A DNA stretch of 64,000 nucleotides from Bradyrhizobium amphicarpaeae (lineage in GTDB: Bacteria > Pseudomonadota > Alphaproteobacteria > Rhizobiales > Xanthobacteraceae): the NCBI RefSeq assembly GCF_002266435.3, contig NZ_CP029426.2, positions 5,300,001-5,364,000 on the forward strand. The letters run 5' to 3'. Of the stretch, positions 8,316 through 17,393 are shown piece after piece. The position numbers and the translations under genes are program-made. Position 1 is the stretch's first letter, and each line of letters begins with the position of its first letter. The notes under the pieces were generated by a model that saw only the letters and a program-made list of their open reading frames with translations, was not told the DNA's origin and did not search any database.

Positions 8316-9014
8316 ATGAACGATTTCGCGCAATCCATCGCAGCCGCGTTCTGGCTGATCGGCGAAGCCGATGCCGAGCTGCTCGGCATCGTCGCATTGT
8401 CGGTTCGCGTCAGCCTGACCGCGAGCGTCATTGCGCTACTGATCGGTGCACCGATTGGAGCCTTGCTTGCGATCACGCGTTTCCGCGGGCGTCAGGTCGT
8501 CATCGTGCTGACCAATGCGCTGCTCGGCCTTCCGCCGGTCGTGGTCGGGCTCGCGCTCTATCTTCTGCTGTCGCGGTCCGGTCCGCTCGGGATGGCCGGA
8601 CTTCTGTTCACGCCGGCCGCCATGGTGATCGCGCAGACGTTGCTCGCCACCCCAATCGTGGTTGCGCTGGTGCACCGGCCTGCGAGCCTGCTGTGGGCCG
8701 AGTATGGCGATCTGGCGCGGATCGACGGGCTGTCGGCCTTCCGCAGCATAGCGCTGCTGTTCGCGCTGGGCCGGACCTCGCTGCTGACGGCCTTTCTCGC
8801 GGCGTTCGGGCGCGCCATCGCCGAGGTCGGCGCCATCATCATCGTCGGCGGCAACATCCGCGGCTTCACGCGTACGATGACGACCGCGATCGCGCTGGAG
8901 ACCAGCAAGGGCGATCTGCCGCTGGCACTCGGATTGGGGCTGATCCTGCTCGCGCTCAGCGTGGCGGTGTCGACCGTCGCCTTCGTGCTAGTGGGACGCG
9001 TTGGGGAAAAATAG
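8316..9014 (+). CDS. tupB: tungstate ABC transporter permease TupB
   Basis: This 232-residue membrane protein has about five or six transmembrane segments and the permease signature region EVGAIIIVGGNIRGFTRTMTTAIALE (the EAA-like loop). It matches the TupB group of tungstate permeases in length and motif. Its 3' end overlaps the 3' end of the convergent tupA by 27 bp. No ATPase (tupC) is adjacent, so the transporter must borrow an ATPase from elsewhere. The ribosome site before the ATG is weak. Confidence 0.85.
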   Translation: MNDFAQSIAAAFWLIGEADAELLGIVALSVRVSLTASVIALLIGAPIGALLAITRFRGRQVVIVLTNALLGLPPVVVGLALYLLLSRSGPLGMAGLLFTPAAMVIAQTLLATPIVVALVHRPASLLWAEYGDLARIDGLSAFRSIALLFALGRTSLLTAFLAAFGRAIAEVGAIIIVGGNIRGFTRTMTTAIALETSKGDLPLALGLGLILLALSVAVSTVAFVLVGRVGEK

Positions 9015-9797
9015 CTGCTCGCCGCCGACCTTGTAGCCGGCGATCGCCTGCTGCCCCTTCGGCGAGACCAGCCAGTCGATGAAGGCCTGCCCGTCCTTCG
9101 CCTTCACGTTCGCATGCTTTGCCGGATCGACCAGCATGACGCCGTATTGGTTGAACAGCCGCTTGTCCCCCTCGGTCAGGATCGCAAGCTCGCCGCGATT
9201 CTTGAACGACAGCCAGGTGCCGCGGTCCGACAAAACATAAGCGTTCGACGACGACGCCATGTTCAGCGCCGGGCCCATGCCCTGGCCGATCTCACGATAC
9301 CAGCTGTCCCTGCCGGCGCCGGGATCGACGCCCGCCTCCTTCCAAAGCCGGAGTTCGGCGGCATGCGTGCCGGACTTGTCGCCGCGCGAGATGAACGGCG
9401 CCTTCGCGGCCGCGATCTTGCGCAGCGCATCGGTGACGTCCTTGCCGCCCGCGATTTTCGCGGGATCGCTCTTGGGGCCAACGATGACGAAGTCGTTGTA
9501 CATGACGTCGAAACGCTTCACGCCCTGCCCTTCGGACATGAACTTGTCTTCGGCAGCCCGGTCATGGACGAACACCACGTCGGCATCGCCGCGTCGCCCG
9601 ATATCCAGTGCCTGGCCGGTGCCGACGGCAACGACCTTCACGCTGATGCCCTCGTCCTTCGAGAACAACGGCAGCAGATGGCCGAACAGCCCCGATTGTT
9701 CCGTCGAGGTAGTCGAGGCGACCGTAATGGTGCGGTCCTGTGCGAACGCGATGGTTGACCAGAGCAGAGCCGCTCCGACGGCGACTATTCTTTTCAT
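8988..9797 (-). CDS. tupA: tungstate ABC transporter substrate-binding protein TupA
   Basis: This is a 269-residue periplasmic oxyanion-binding protein with a Sec signal peptide (cut near residue 20, after AFA). The family start ITVASTTSTEQSGLF is present, then GTGQAL, DVVFVHDR and FISRGDKSGTH, all typical of TupA. TupA binds tungstate, and to a lesser extent molybdate, for delivery to TupB. The start at 9797 has AGGA upstream. The orientation is opposite to its permease, which is unusual because tupABC are normally one operon. Confidence 0.88.
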   Translation of the reverse strand: MKRIVAVGAALLWSTIAFAQDRTITVASTTSTEQSGLFGHLLPLFSKDEGISVKVVAVGTGQALDIGRRGDADVVFVHDRAAEDKFMSEGQGVKRFDVMYNDFVIVGPKSDPAKIAGGKDVTDALRKIAAAKAPFISRGDKSGTHAAELRLWKEAGVDPGAGRDSWYREIGQGMGPALNMASSSNAYVLSDRGTWLSFKNRGELAILTEGDKRLFNQYGVMLVDPAKHANVKAKDGQAFIDWLVSPKGQQAIAGYKVGGEQLFFPNASH

Positions 9798-9888
9798 GTC
9801 TCGTCCTTGCACCAGATACCGGGTTCTCCAAACTAGCCCGAGAGAACGACGCGGGGAACCCTACATTCGATGCAGATAAGCGCATCCG

Positions 9889-10224
9889 TCAACGGCCGGG
9901 ACAATACTTCATCACGCGGCGGACGCCCTGCGGCTCCGGCTCCTTCATCCACTCGATCTTCCAAGCCTGCCAAAGCTTGTCGTCGTCGATGACATACGCA
10001 AAGGATGTTGTCGAAAAGCCCTTGTCGTTGCGAACCGTGATCTCGCCGCAGGCCACTTCGATCGTGCGACCGTCCGGATCGGACGCAGGGCTCGTCCAGG
10101 AGATGTGGATCTCAGCGTTGGATGGGATGAGGTGAGCCGCGATTTTCGGAGTGAGGGCGTCCGCAAGCGCCGGGGCAGCGACGGACGCCGCGAGGACCGC
10201 AGCCAGACAGATCTTGTGGATCAC
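9889..10224 (-). CDS. small exported protein of unknown function
   Basis: This 111-residue protein starts with GTG behind a strong GAAGGAG. It has a signal peptide cut after ALA near residue 21. The mature part is about 90 residues, mostly beta-prone, with two cysteines (in VACGE and at the C-terminal KYCPGR) that could form one disulphide. It contains WKIEWMKEPEP near the end. I recognise no family. It is transcribed toward tupA, 91 bp away, and may share its transcript. Confidence 0.6.
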   Translation of the reverse strand: MIHKICLAAVLAASVAAPALADALTPKIAAHLIPSNAEIHISWTSPASDPDGRTIEVACGEITVRNDKGFSTTSFAYVIDDDKLWQAWKIEWMKEPEPQGVRRVMKYCPGR

Positions 10225-10416
10225 GTTTCCTCTCCTTCGCTTTCGAAGCAGAGCGTGACCATTTCAGCCGGGTTGGACTGTGGTCGCTGTCACATTGGCC
10301 GACCGAGCCATGGCTCCACGGTGACTCGCCGTCATGGCTGACGCTTCATCCCTCACCACCGCGCGCGCCGGACGCGCGGATGTTCTGCAATTGGTCCCGC
10401 CTACATTGACAGGGAT

Positions 10417-11748
10417 GTGACGGCCGGGGCAGTTTTTCACATTGCTGGCGAATCAGCGATTGCCTCACGCCGAGTACCTCTTGGACAACTCCCAGTGCTT
10501 TCGAGACTGATATCGTTGCTGCGCCGCATCCCCGCGGTGAAATGGGCGTTCACCCGGCTTCGGCCCTTGCCGCACGGCGGCAGCATCGACAGTGCGGCAG
10601 TCGTCGCGGAACAGCCTGTCATCGTTGCCGACGGCGCCGGCGCTCTTCCGGACCTCGACACCGGAATCAGCACTGAACTGCTGCGCAGCGATGCCGCGGT
10701 CGCCGAGGACGGCACCACCCACTCCGTCATCGTGGAAACACCAGCTGATGGCGGCGGCAGCGACGTTTCACTGCAGCAGGCGCCGACGGAAGTCCAGCCG
10801 GTCCTCGGGGCTGAGGTTTTAGCTTCGGACGAAGTGGCTCGCGGGACAGTCGATGGTCCTGAACCGGTCATCGACAATGATCCGCCTGTGGAGCTCTCAA
10901 CGAAGCTCGAGCCCGTCGCCACGGAAACGGTCGCAGCCATCGACGTCGCGGACGAGCCGGCCAAAGCGGCCGAGCCCGTCATCAACAGCGATCCATCTCC
11001 CGAGCGCGCGGCCGACGTTGAACCTGATGAGACGGAGGAGGCCTCGTCCAATGTCGAGATCGCTTCCGTTGAGGTCGCCTCCGTTGAGGTCGCTTCGATC
11101 GACGCTCCCGCTCTCGTGGTTGCCGATGCTCCCTCCACTGTTGCGGCCGTGGAGATCGCGCCCGTTGTGGACGACTCGCAGGCCACGCCTTCCGATCGCG
11201 ATGTCTCGGCGGAGCCTGTTGTCGCTGAAGGCAGCCTCGACAGCGATCCCACCTTCGGCGCCGCGGTGGCGATCGAGCCGGTCTTGGCAGACGATCTTAC
11301 CACTGTCGTTGCGGAGGGCTACTCCGCCGACGCCGTCGTGGTTACTCATGATGAGCCGGCTCCGGCTCTCGCGGCTCCAGCTGAGGAGATTCGCACTGCG
11401 CCGAAACTTCGCGCGAAAGCCGCGGAACCTGCCGATCGCACCGCGCTGATCCGGCAGCGCTGGGCGGAGAGCGGAATCAGGATGTGGAATCCCCGCCTTC
11501 ACGGCACCGGCGAAGCCACGCTGAATATCCAGGGCAGCGTCGGACTGCTGCCGCCTGCGCCTGGCGAGACGATGCCGCGCTACGACAAGCTGGAGTTCAA
11601 GATGCTCGGCGGACAGATCGTGTGCGAGGGCGTCATCGTCGAGGCGCCCGCGCAGACGAGCCAACGCAACTTCACCCGGCTCGCCGAGCCGGGGAAGCTC
11701 GACCGGGTTCGCGAACCGGCGCGGGAGCGCCAGGCCGCTCTGGCCTGA
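10417..11748 (+). CDS. acidic low-complexity protein with a conserved-looking C-terminal domain
   Basis: This protein has 443 residues from a GTG start, which is uncertain. A short basic, hydrophobic N-terminal segment (VLSRLISLLRRIPAVKWAF) is followed by about 270 residues very rich in Glu, Asp, Ala, Val and Pro. This includes a three-fold ASVEV repeat near residues 214-225, and the whole stretch is probably disordered. The last 100 residues form a different region starting IRQRWAESGIRMWNP, containing ATLNIQGSVGLLPPAPGE and a segment EFKMLGGQIVCEGVIVE. That region looks folded and may be the functional domain. No known function is visible. It stands alone between divergent and unrelated genes. 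Confidence 0.55.
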   Translation: MTAGAVFHIAGESAIASRRVPLGQLPVLSRLISLLRRIPAVKWAFTRLRPLPHGGSIDSAAVVAEQPVIVADGAGALPDLDTGISTELLRSDAAVAEDGTTHSVIVETPADGGGSDVSLQQAPTEVQPVLGAEVLASDEVARGTVDGPEPVIDNDPPVELSTKLEPVATETVAAIDVADEPAKAAEPVINSDPSPERAADVEPDETEEASSNVEIASVEVASVEVASIDAPALVVADAPSTVAAVEIAPVVDDSQATPSDRDVSAEPVVAEGSLDSDPTFGAAVAIEPVLADDLTTVVAEGYSADAVVVTHDEPAPALAAPAEEIRTAPKLRAKAAEPADRTALIRQRWAESGIRMWNPRLHGTGEATLNIQGSVGLLPPAPGETMPRYDKLEFKMLGGQIVCEGVIVEAPAQTSQRNFTRLAEPGKLDRVREPARERQAALA

Positions 11749-12031
11749 CCGTTTTCGCTGCAAGCGCCGTCGCGCCGTGCCAAGCCGAGGTGCGGCAATA
11801 CGTTGCGCTGACGCATATGGTTAGCGGAGTCTAGCAGCGCCTATCGCAGGCATTTGCGACCAAACCGCGGGCTTCTGCCGCGACTTATACTTAACGTGGC
11901 CTCACCAGTGCACCTGCCCGGCGCACCTGCGGTCACGCGCATCCCGTGACGAAGGGAACGATCTAACGCCCCCTTTACCTGAGCCATGCAAGATCGCCCG
12001 CGTTTTGAAGATATCCAGGGCTCGTATTGCA

Positions 12032-14035
12032 ATGCCTGTCGCCAGATTAAAGTATTATCTCGCCACTGTCGTCGAGTTGTTCCGGGTCCCGGCCGACAAT
12101 CCTGAGCTGACGCGCGCGCAGTTCGAAGCCTTCTCCAAGCAGATCCCGCTGCTCTACTTCATCCTGATCACCAACACGATCGCGGTCGCCTATACTTATG
12201 TTCCGCTGGCGCCCGCCTCGCTCAGCATGATGGTGCCGGGCGTATTGATCGCGGTGGCGGGCTATCGGACCTTCTGGTGGCTGCGGCAGCGCCATGTCGT
12301 GCGCAGCGACGCCGACATCCTGCGCAGCTTGCGTCTCACCAACTGGATCGCGGCGCCGATCGCGGCGGGCTTCACCGCCTGGTCGTTCGCGCTCTATCCC
12401 TACGGCGATCCCTTTGCCAAGAGCCAGGTTGCCTTCTACATGGCGGTGACCGTGATCGGATGCATCTTCTCGCTGATGCATCTGCGTTCGTCCGCGCTGA
12501 TCGTGACGCTGATCGTCGACGTGCCCTATGTGGTGTTCTACTTCGCCACGGGCGAGCCGACGCTGGCGGCGATGGCCGTCAACAATTTGCTGGTCACCGG
12601 CGCGATGGTGACGGTACTGACCATCTACTACCGGGACTTCGCCGATCTCGTCGCCAGCCGCAAGTCCCTGCTGGCACAGCAGGCGGCGACCCAGGCGCTC
12701 TCGGACGAGAACTTCCGTCTCGCCAACCTGGATTCCCTCACCGAATTGCCGAACCGCCGCCGCTTCTTCGCCGAGTTGTCGAGCGCTTTTGCCGACACCG
12801 AGCGCAGGAATGTTCGTGTCGCGGTCGGAATCATCGACCTCGACGGCTTCAAGCCGATCAACGACAATTACGGCCACAGCGTCGGCGACCGCGTCCTGAT
12901 CGAAGCGGGCCGCCGCATCCGCGAGGTCTGCGAGGGCTTTGGTCCGCAGCGGGTCGAATTCGCCCGGCTCGGCGGCGACGAGTTCGGCCTCGTCGTGTGT
13001 GGCGATCCCGACGACGCCGATCTGGCACGGCTCGGCGAACGCATCGGCGCGCAGGTCAAGCTGCCCTACCAGCTCGACACCGCTCACACCGGCCTGTCCT
13101 GCTCGATCGGCTTTGCGTTGTATCCGGACTCCGCGACGACGTCGGAAGCTCTCTATGAATGCGCCGACTACTCGCTCTATCACGCCAAGCGCCATCAGCG
13201 CGGACGCACCGTGATCTTCTCGAGCGAGCTCGAAGCCGAGATCCGGAGCCGCGGCGTCATCGAAAACCTGCTGCGCACCTCCGATTTCGGCGCCGAGATG
13301 GAGCTGGTGTTCCAGCCGATCGTCGATGCCATGAGCGAGTACACTGCGGGTTTCGAGACGCTGGCGCGCTGGCACAGCCCCCGCCTCGGCTGGGTCTCCC
13401 CTGCCGACTTCATTCCCGCCGCCGAGCGCATCGGCCTGATCCGTCCCTTGACGCAGACGCTGCTGGCGCGGGCGCTGGCGACGGCCAAGACCTGGCCCGA
13501 CGACATCCGCCTCTCGTTCAACCTGTCCGCTCACGACGTCTGCGCCGCCGAAGGCATCCTGCCGCTGATCTCCATCATCGAGAAGAGCGGTCTGTCGCCG
13601 CGCCGAATCGATTTCGAGATCACCGAGACCGCCGTCACCTTCGATTTCGTGCGCGCCCAGCAGTCGATCGCGACGCTGAAGGCGATGGGCTGCGGCGTCT
13701 CGCTGGACGATTTCGGCACCGGCTATTCGTCGTTGAGCCACGTGCACCGGCTGCCGCTCGACAAGATCAAGGTCGACCGCAGCTTCGTCTCCGACATCAA
13801 CGAGAATCCTGTCAGTCACAAGATCATCAAGTCGCTGGCGGGCCTCTGTGACGACATGGAGATCGCCTGCGTCGTGGAGGGCGTCGAGACCCGCGCCCAG
13901 CTCGACACCCTGCGTCGGCTCGGCTGCGACTTCATCCAGGGCTATTATTTCGCAAAACCCATGCCCGGTGATGCGATTGGCGATTATCTCGCGAACGAAC
14001 GCCAGCGCCTCGACGGCGCCAAGGTCGTGGCCTAG
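12032..14035 (+). CDS. membrane GGDEF-EAL protein (cyclic di-GMP turnover)
   Basis: This 667-residue protein has three parts. The N-terminal 200 residues form about six membrane segments. A short coiled linker (SLLAQQAATQALSDENFRL) leads into a GGDEF domain (DSLTELPNRRRFF, then GGDEF at 314-318). A C-terminal EAL domain follows. The active motif GGDEF is intact but the RxxD inhibitory site is absent. In the EAL domain the signature reads ETL, while DDFGTGYSS, KIKVDRSF and EGVET are retained, so phosphodiesterase activity is plausible. A start at ATG 12032 is preferred over an upstream TTG at 12005. It ends 12 bp before the convergent livF. Confidence 0.88.
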   Translation: MPVARLKYYLATVVELFRVPADNPELTRAQFEAFSKQIPLLYFILITNTIAVAYTYVPLAPASLSMMVPGVLIAVAGYRTFWWLRQRHVVRSDADILRSLRLTNWIAAPIAAGFTAWSFALYPYGDPFAKSQVAFYMAVTVIGCIFSLMHLRSSALIVTLIVDVPYVVFYFATGEPTLAAMAVNNLLVTGAMVTVLTIYYRDFADLVASRKSLLAQQAATQALSDENFRLANLDSLTELPNRRRFFAELSSAFADTERRNVRVAVGIIDLDGFKPINDNYGHSVGDRVLIEAGRRIREVCEGFGPQRVEFARLGGDEFGLVVCGDPDDADLARLGERIGAQVKLPYQLDTAHTGLSCSIGFALYPDSATTSEALYECADYSLYHAKRHQRGRTVIFSSELEAEIRSRGVIENLLRTSDFGAEMELVFQPIVDAMSEYTAGFETLARWHSPRLGWVSPADFIPAAERIGLIRPLTQTLLARALATAKTWPDDIRLSFNLSAHDVCAAEGILPLISIIEKSGLSPRRIDFEITETAVTFDFVRAQQSIATLKAMGCGVSLDDFGTGYSSLSHVHRLPLDKIKVDRSFVSDINENPVSHKIIKSLAGLCDDMEIACVVEGVETRAQLDTLRRLGCDFIQGYYFAKPMPGDAIGDYLANERQRLDGAKVVA

Positions 14036-14047
14036 CGCGCCCGGACG

Positions 14048-14767
14048 TCAGACCGCGCAGTAGCGCTCCTGGATGTCCTTGTCCGCGAGCAACGCTGCGG
14101 CGCTGCTTTGATGCACGACCTCGCCCTGGTCGATGATCACGGCGCGATCGGCCAGCCGCAGCGCCCATTCGACGTTCTGCTCGACCAGCAGCAGCGTCTT
14201 GCCCTCGTCGCGCAGGCGGCGGAACAGCACACCCATCTCCTCGACCAGGACGGGCATGATGCCCTCCGAGGGTTCATCCAGCAGGATCATCCTGGGCTTG
14301 GCGATCAGCGCGCGCGCGATCGCCAGCATCTGCTGCTCGCCGCCGGAGAGCGTCACGCCCTCCTGGTCGAGGCGCTCTTTCAGGCGCGGAAAGGTCTCGG
14401 CGATCTCGTCGATCGCTGCCCGCTCCTCGATGCCGCTGCCGGCCGCGACGAGACCGAGCCGGAGGTTCTCGCGTACCGACAGCCCGGGAACGATGCGCCG
14501 CTCCTCGGGTACGTAAGCGAGGCCAAGGTGGAAGCGCTGATGGGCACGCAGGGGCAGAAGCTCCCTGCCCGCAAAGCGCACGCGGCCGGTCGCCTTCGGC
14601 ATCAGGCCCATCATGGTTCGCAAGGTCGTGGTCTTGCCGGCGCCGTTGCGGCCGACGAGGGCAACCACCTCGCCCTCCTTCACGTGCAGCGAGATGCCGT
14701 GGAGGATGTGGCTCGCGCCATACCAGGCGTGGAGATCTTCGATTTCGAGCAGCGCGGTCTCAGCCAT
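14048..14767 (-). CDS. livF: branched-chain-type ABC transporter ATPase LivF
   Basis: This is a 239-residue ATPase with Walker A GRNGAGKTT, signature LSGGEQQ and Walker B MILLDEPSEG. The small size and the ending (LADRAVIIDQGEVVHQS) fit the LivF/UrtE half of HAAT-family importers. The start ATG overlaps the livG stop by 8 bp. It is the last gene of the eight-gene Mo-hydroxylase/Liv operon, so the imported substrate is probably related to the hydroxylase substrate rather than leucine. Confidence 0.9.
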   Translation of the reverse strand: MAETALLEIEDLHAWYGASHILHGISLHVKEGEVVALVGRNGAGKTTTLRTMMGLMPKATGRVRFAGRELLPLRAHQRFHLGLAYVPEERRIVPGLSVRENLRLGLVAAGSGIEERAAIDEIAETFPRLKERLDQEGVTLSGGEQQMLAIARALIAKPRMILLDEPSEGIMPVLVEEMGVLFRRLRDEGKTLLLVEQNVEWALRLADRAVIIDQGEVVHQSSAAALLADKDIQERYCAV

Positions 14768-15515
14768 AACCTTCACTCTGTCCGAGATAGACCCGGCGCA
14801 CGTCCGGATTGCTCCTGATCTCGTCGGGCGCGCCGTCCGCGAGCAGGCGGCCATGGTGCAGCACCACGACACGCTTGGACAGGCCCAGCACCATTTTCAT
14901 CTTGTGCTCCACCAGAAGCACGGTGCGCTTGTCGGCGAGCCGCTCCAGCAGCGCGACCATGTCCTTGGTCTCTTCCGGACCCATGCCGGCGGTCGGCTCG
15001 TCGAGCAGCAGCAACTCCGGCTCGGAAACCAGTGCGATCGCGATCTCCAGCGCGCGCTGCTGGCCATGCGAGAGGAATTTTGCCAGTTCGCCGCGCTTGC
15101 CGAGCAGGCCGACTGCGTCCAGCACCGCATCGGCACGCGCGCTCAGCTCAACCAGCCGGGCGCGGTTGCGCCAGATGTCGAAGCGCACGGTCAGCGCCTG
15201 GGCTGCGACGCGCACGTTCTCGTGCACGGACAGGTCAGGGAAGATGTTCGTGATCTGATAGGAGCGCGAAATACCCTGATGCACGAAACGGTGCTGCGGC
15301 AGGCCGTTCAGCTCGCGCCCGCGGAAATGCAGCTTGCCGGATGTCGGCGTCAACACGCCGGAGAGGATGTTGAAGAACGTACTCTTGCCGGCGCCGTTCG
15401 GCCCGATGATCGAGGTGAGTTGCCCCGCCACAAAGGACAAGGTAATATCCTCGAGCGCGACGAAGCCGCCGAAGCGCTTGCCGATCCCTTCGGCCCGGAG
15501 CAGCTCACCGCTCAT
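14760..15515 (-). CDS. livG: branched-chain-type ABC transporter ATPase LivG
   Basis: This is a 251-residue ATPase with Walker A GPNGAGKST, signature LSHGQQRALEIA (the LSHG variant is common in LivG) and Walker B LLLDEPTAGM. It contains the LivG-specific RSYQITNIFPDLSVHENV region. Start and stop overlap the neighbours (ATGA with livM), showing translational coupling. It pairs with LivF as the ATPase dimer of a HAAT importer. Confidence 0.9.
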   Translation of the reverse strand: MSGELLRAEGIGKRFGGFVALEDITLSFVAGQLTSIIGPNGAGKSTFFNILSGVLTPTSGKLHFRGRELNGLPQHRFVHQGISRSYQITNIFPDLSVHENVRVAAQALTVRFDIWRNRARLVELSARADAVLDAVGLLGKRGELAKFLSHGQQRALEIAIALVSEPELLLLDEPTAGMGPEETKDMVALLERLADKRTVLLVEHKMKMVLGLSKRVVVLHHGRLLADGAPDEIRSNPDVRRVYLGQSEGYG

Positions 15516-16510
15516 CGCCGCGCCTTTCCGATACCGAGCGTATCGAGCAGCGTACCCCAGATGCCCTTGGGCAGGAACAGCACGAACAGCACGAAGATCG
15601 CACCGACGAAGATCTGCCAATGCGGCGTCCACAGCGAGATGACGTCCTCCAGGATCAGGAAGCTCGCTGCGCCGACGAAGGGCCCGAAGAAGCTGCGGGC
15701 GCCGCCGAGCAGCACCATCATCACGATCATGCCCGAGGTCTGGTAGTGCAGGATGTCGAGCGGCACGATCGACAGGTGCAGCGCCAACATGCAGCCGCCG
15801 AGCGAGGAGGTCGCGCCCGACAGCATGAACACGACCAGCTTGCTGCGTTCGACGTCATAACCGCAGGCCCGCGCGCGCTGCTCGTTCTCGCGGATCGCCT
15901 CGATGACGGCGCCGAACGGCGAGTTCAGGATGCGCGACTGGAACCACATCGCCAGCGCCGCGAAGGCCATCAGCACGTAATATTTGTTGACAGGGTCGAG
16001 GAAATTGACCTGAAGGCCGAACAGATTGATGCGGTCGACGGTGAAGCCGCGCAGGCCATTCTCGCCGCCGGTGAAGGAGGATGCCTGCAGCGCGACGTAA
16101 TAGACCAGTTGCGCCAGAGCGAGCGTCACCATGGAGAAGTAGATGCCCCGGGTGCGGGTCGAGATGATTCCGATCACGGCCGCAAGGCAGGTGCTGAGAA
16201 ACACGGCAATCGCGACCGCGGCAAACCACGGCACACCGTAGCGGCCGATCGCAATGCCGGTGAAGTACGCGCCCGCACCGAAGAACGCGGCCTGGCCAAA
16301 CGACAACAGCCCGGTGTAGCCGAACAGCAGATTGTACCCCATCACCACGACGCCGTAGATCAGGACGTTGACCGCCAGCGCCTTGGACGGCAGCAGCCAG
16401 GGCAATATGGCCAACACGGCGATGGAGAGCAGCACGCGGTGGTCGAGAAGCCGGCCGAGCCCGCCCGGCGCAGGCTTGGCGAGAGCCTCGCCGCTCGAAG
16501 GGTGCGTCAC
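15512..16510 (-). CDS. livM: branched-chain-type ABC transporter permease LivM
   Basis: This is a 332-residue integral membrane protein with roughly eight to ten hydrophobic segments. It has the LivM signature region FGYTGLLSFGQAAFFGAGAY. The loop near AIRENEQRARACGYDVERSK is the ATPase contact. It overlaps livG by 4 bp and livH by 4 bp. The N-terminal 25 residues are hydrophilic and variable. Confidence 0.9.
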   Translation of the reverse strand: MTHPSSGEALAKPAPGGLGRLLDHRVLLSIAVLAILPWLLPSKALAVNVLIYGVVVMGYNLLFGYTGLLSFGQAAFFGAGAYFTGIAIGRYGVPWFAAVAIAVFLSTCLAAVIGIISTRTRGIYFSMVTLALAQLVYYVALQASSFTGGENGLRGFTVDRINLFGLQVNFLDPVNKYYVLMAFAALAMWFQSRILNSPFGAVIEAIRENEQRARACGYDVERSKLVVFMLSGATSSLGGCMLALHLSIVPLDILHYQTSGMIVMMVLLGGARSFFGPFVGAASFLILEDVISLWTPHWQIFVGAIFVLFVLFLPKGIWGTLLDTLGIGKARR

Positions 16511-17382
16511 GCCGTCCTCCCTCTCACGCCGAACAGGCCTTGCGGGCGGATCAGCAGCACCACCGCCATCAGCGCGAACATCACGATGGTCGCCATTTCA
16601 GGCGCGAACAACGCCACCAGGCTGATGGAAATTCCGACCATGAGGCCGGCCACGACCGCGCCGACGATCGAGCCGAGGCCGCCGATCACGGTCACGACAA
16701 AGGCCTCGGCCAGAACCAGCGAGCCCATCTCCGGATTGACGCTGCGCATCGGCCCGGCGAGCACGCCGCCGAGTGCGGCAAGCCCGACGCCGAGACCAAA
16801 AATAGCGAGCCAGACGCGGCCGATGTCGACGCCGAGCACCTGCATGATGGTGGGATCGCGCGCACCCGCACGCACGATCAAGCCGACACGGGTCTTCTCC
16901 AGCGTCAACCACAGCACCAGCAGCACCACCGCCACCAGCGCGATGACGAACAGGCGATAGCGGGGGAAGAATCCGATGCCGAGATCGAGCACGCCGATCA
17001 ATTGCGGCGGGGTGGGAAACGGAATGCCGTCGCTGCCGAACACGATGCGCACGCCCTCGACCAGGACGTAGCTGAGGCCGAAGGTGAGCAGCAGCGGATC
17101 GTCGATCGAACGGCCATAGAGCCTGCGGATCAGGACGAACTCGATCAGCATGCCGAAGGCGCCGATCAGGATGGGCGCAAGCAGCAGCCCCCACCAGAAG
17201 CTGCCGGTGAGCGAGGCCAGATACAGCCCCGCATAGGCCCCGATCATGAACAGCGCGCCATGGGCAAAATTGACCACCCCGAGCATGCCGAACACGATCG
17301 TCAGTCCAAGCGCTGTAATCACCAGGACCGCGCCAAGCGCGATCCCGGAGAGAAGCTGCATGATGATCAGCGACAGGTCCAT
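16507..17382 (-). CDS. livH: branched-chain-type ABC transporter permease LivH
   Basis: This is a 291-residue membrane permease with the LivH signature GLTIVFGMLGVVNFAHGALFMIGAY (positions about 25-49). The C-terminal loop ALGGVLAGPMRSVNPEMGS matches the family. The start at 17382 gives the normal family length; an upstream in-frame ATG would add 55 residues without the family sequence. It follows livK by 11 bp. Confidence 0.9.
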   Translation of the reverse strand: MDLSLIIMQLLSGIALGAVLVITALGLTIVFGMLGVVNFAHGALFMIGAYAGLYLASLTGSFWWGLLLAPILIGAFGMLIEFVLIRRLYGRSIDDPLLLTFGLSYVLVEGVRIVFGSDGIPFPTPPQLIGVLDLGIGFFPRYRLFVIALVAVVLLVLWLTLEKTRVGLIVRAGARDPTIMQVLGVDIGRVWLAIFGLGVGLAALGGVLAGPMRSVNPEMGSLVLAEAFVVTVIGGLGSIVGAVVAGLMVGISISLVALFAPEMATIVMFALMAVVLLIRPQGLFGVRGRTA

Positions 17383-17393
17383 CGTCACAAATC

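Noticed and set aside
12005..12031. TTG start of the GGDEF-EAL gene
   Set aside because: ATG at 12032 is nine codons later and begins directly before the first conserved-looking residues; neither has a strong ribosome site, so the standard codon is preferred.
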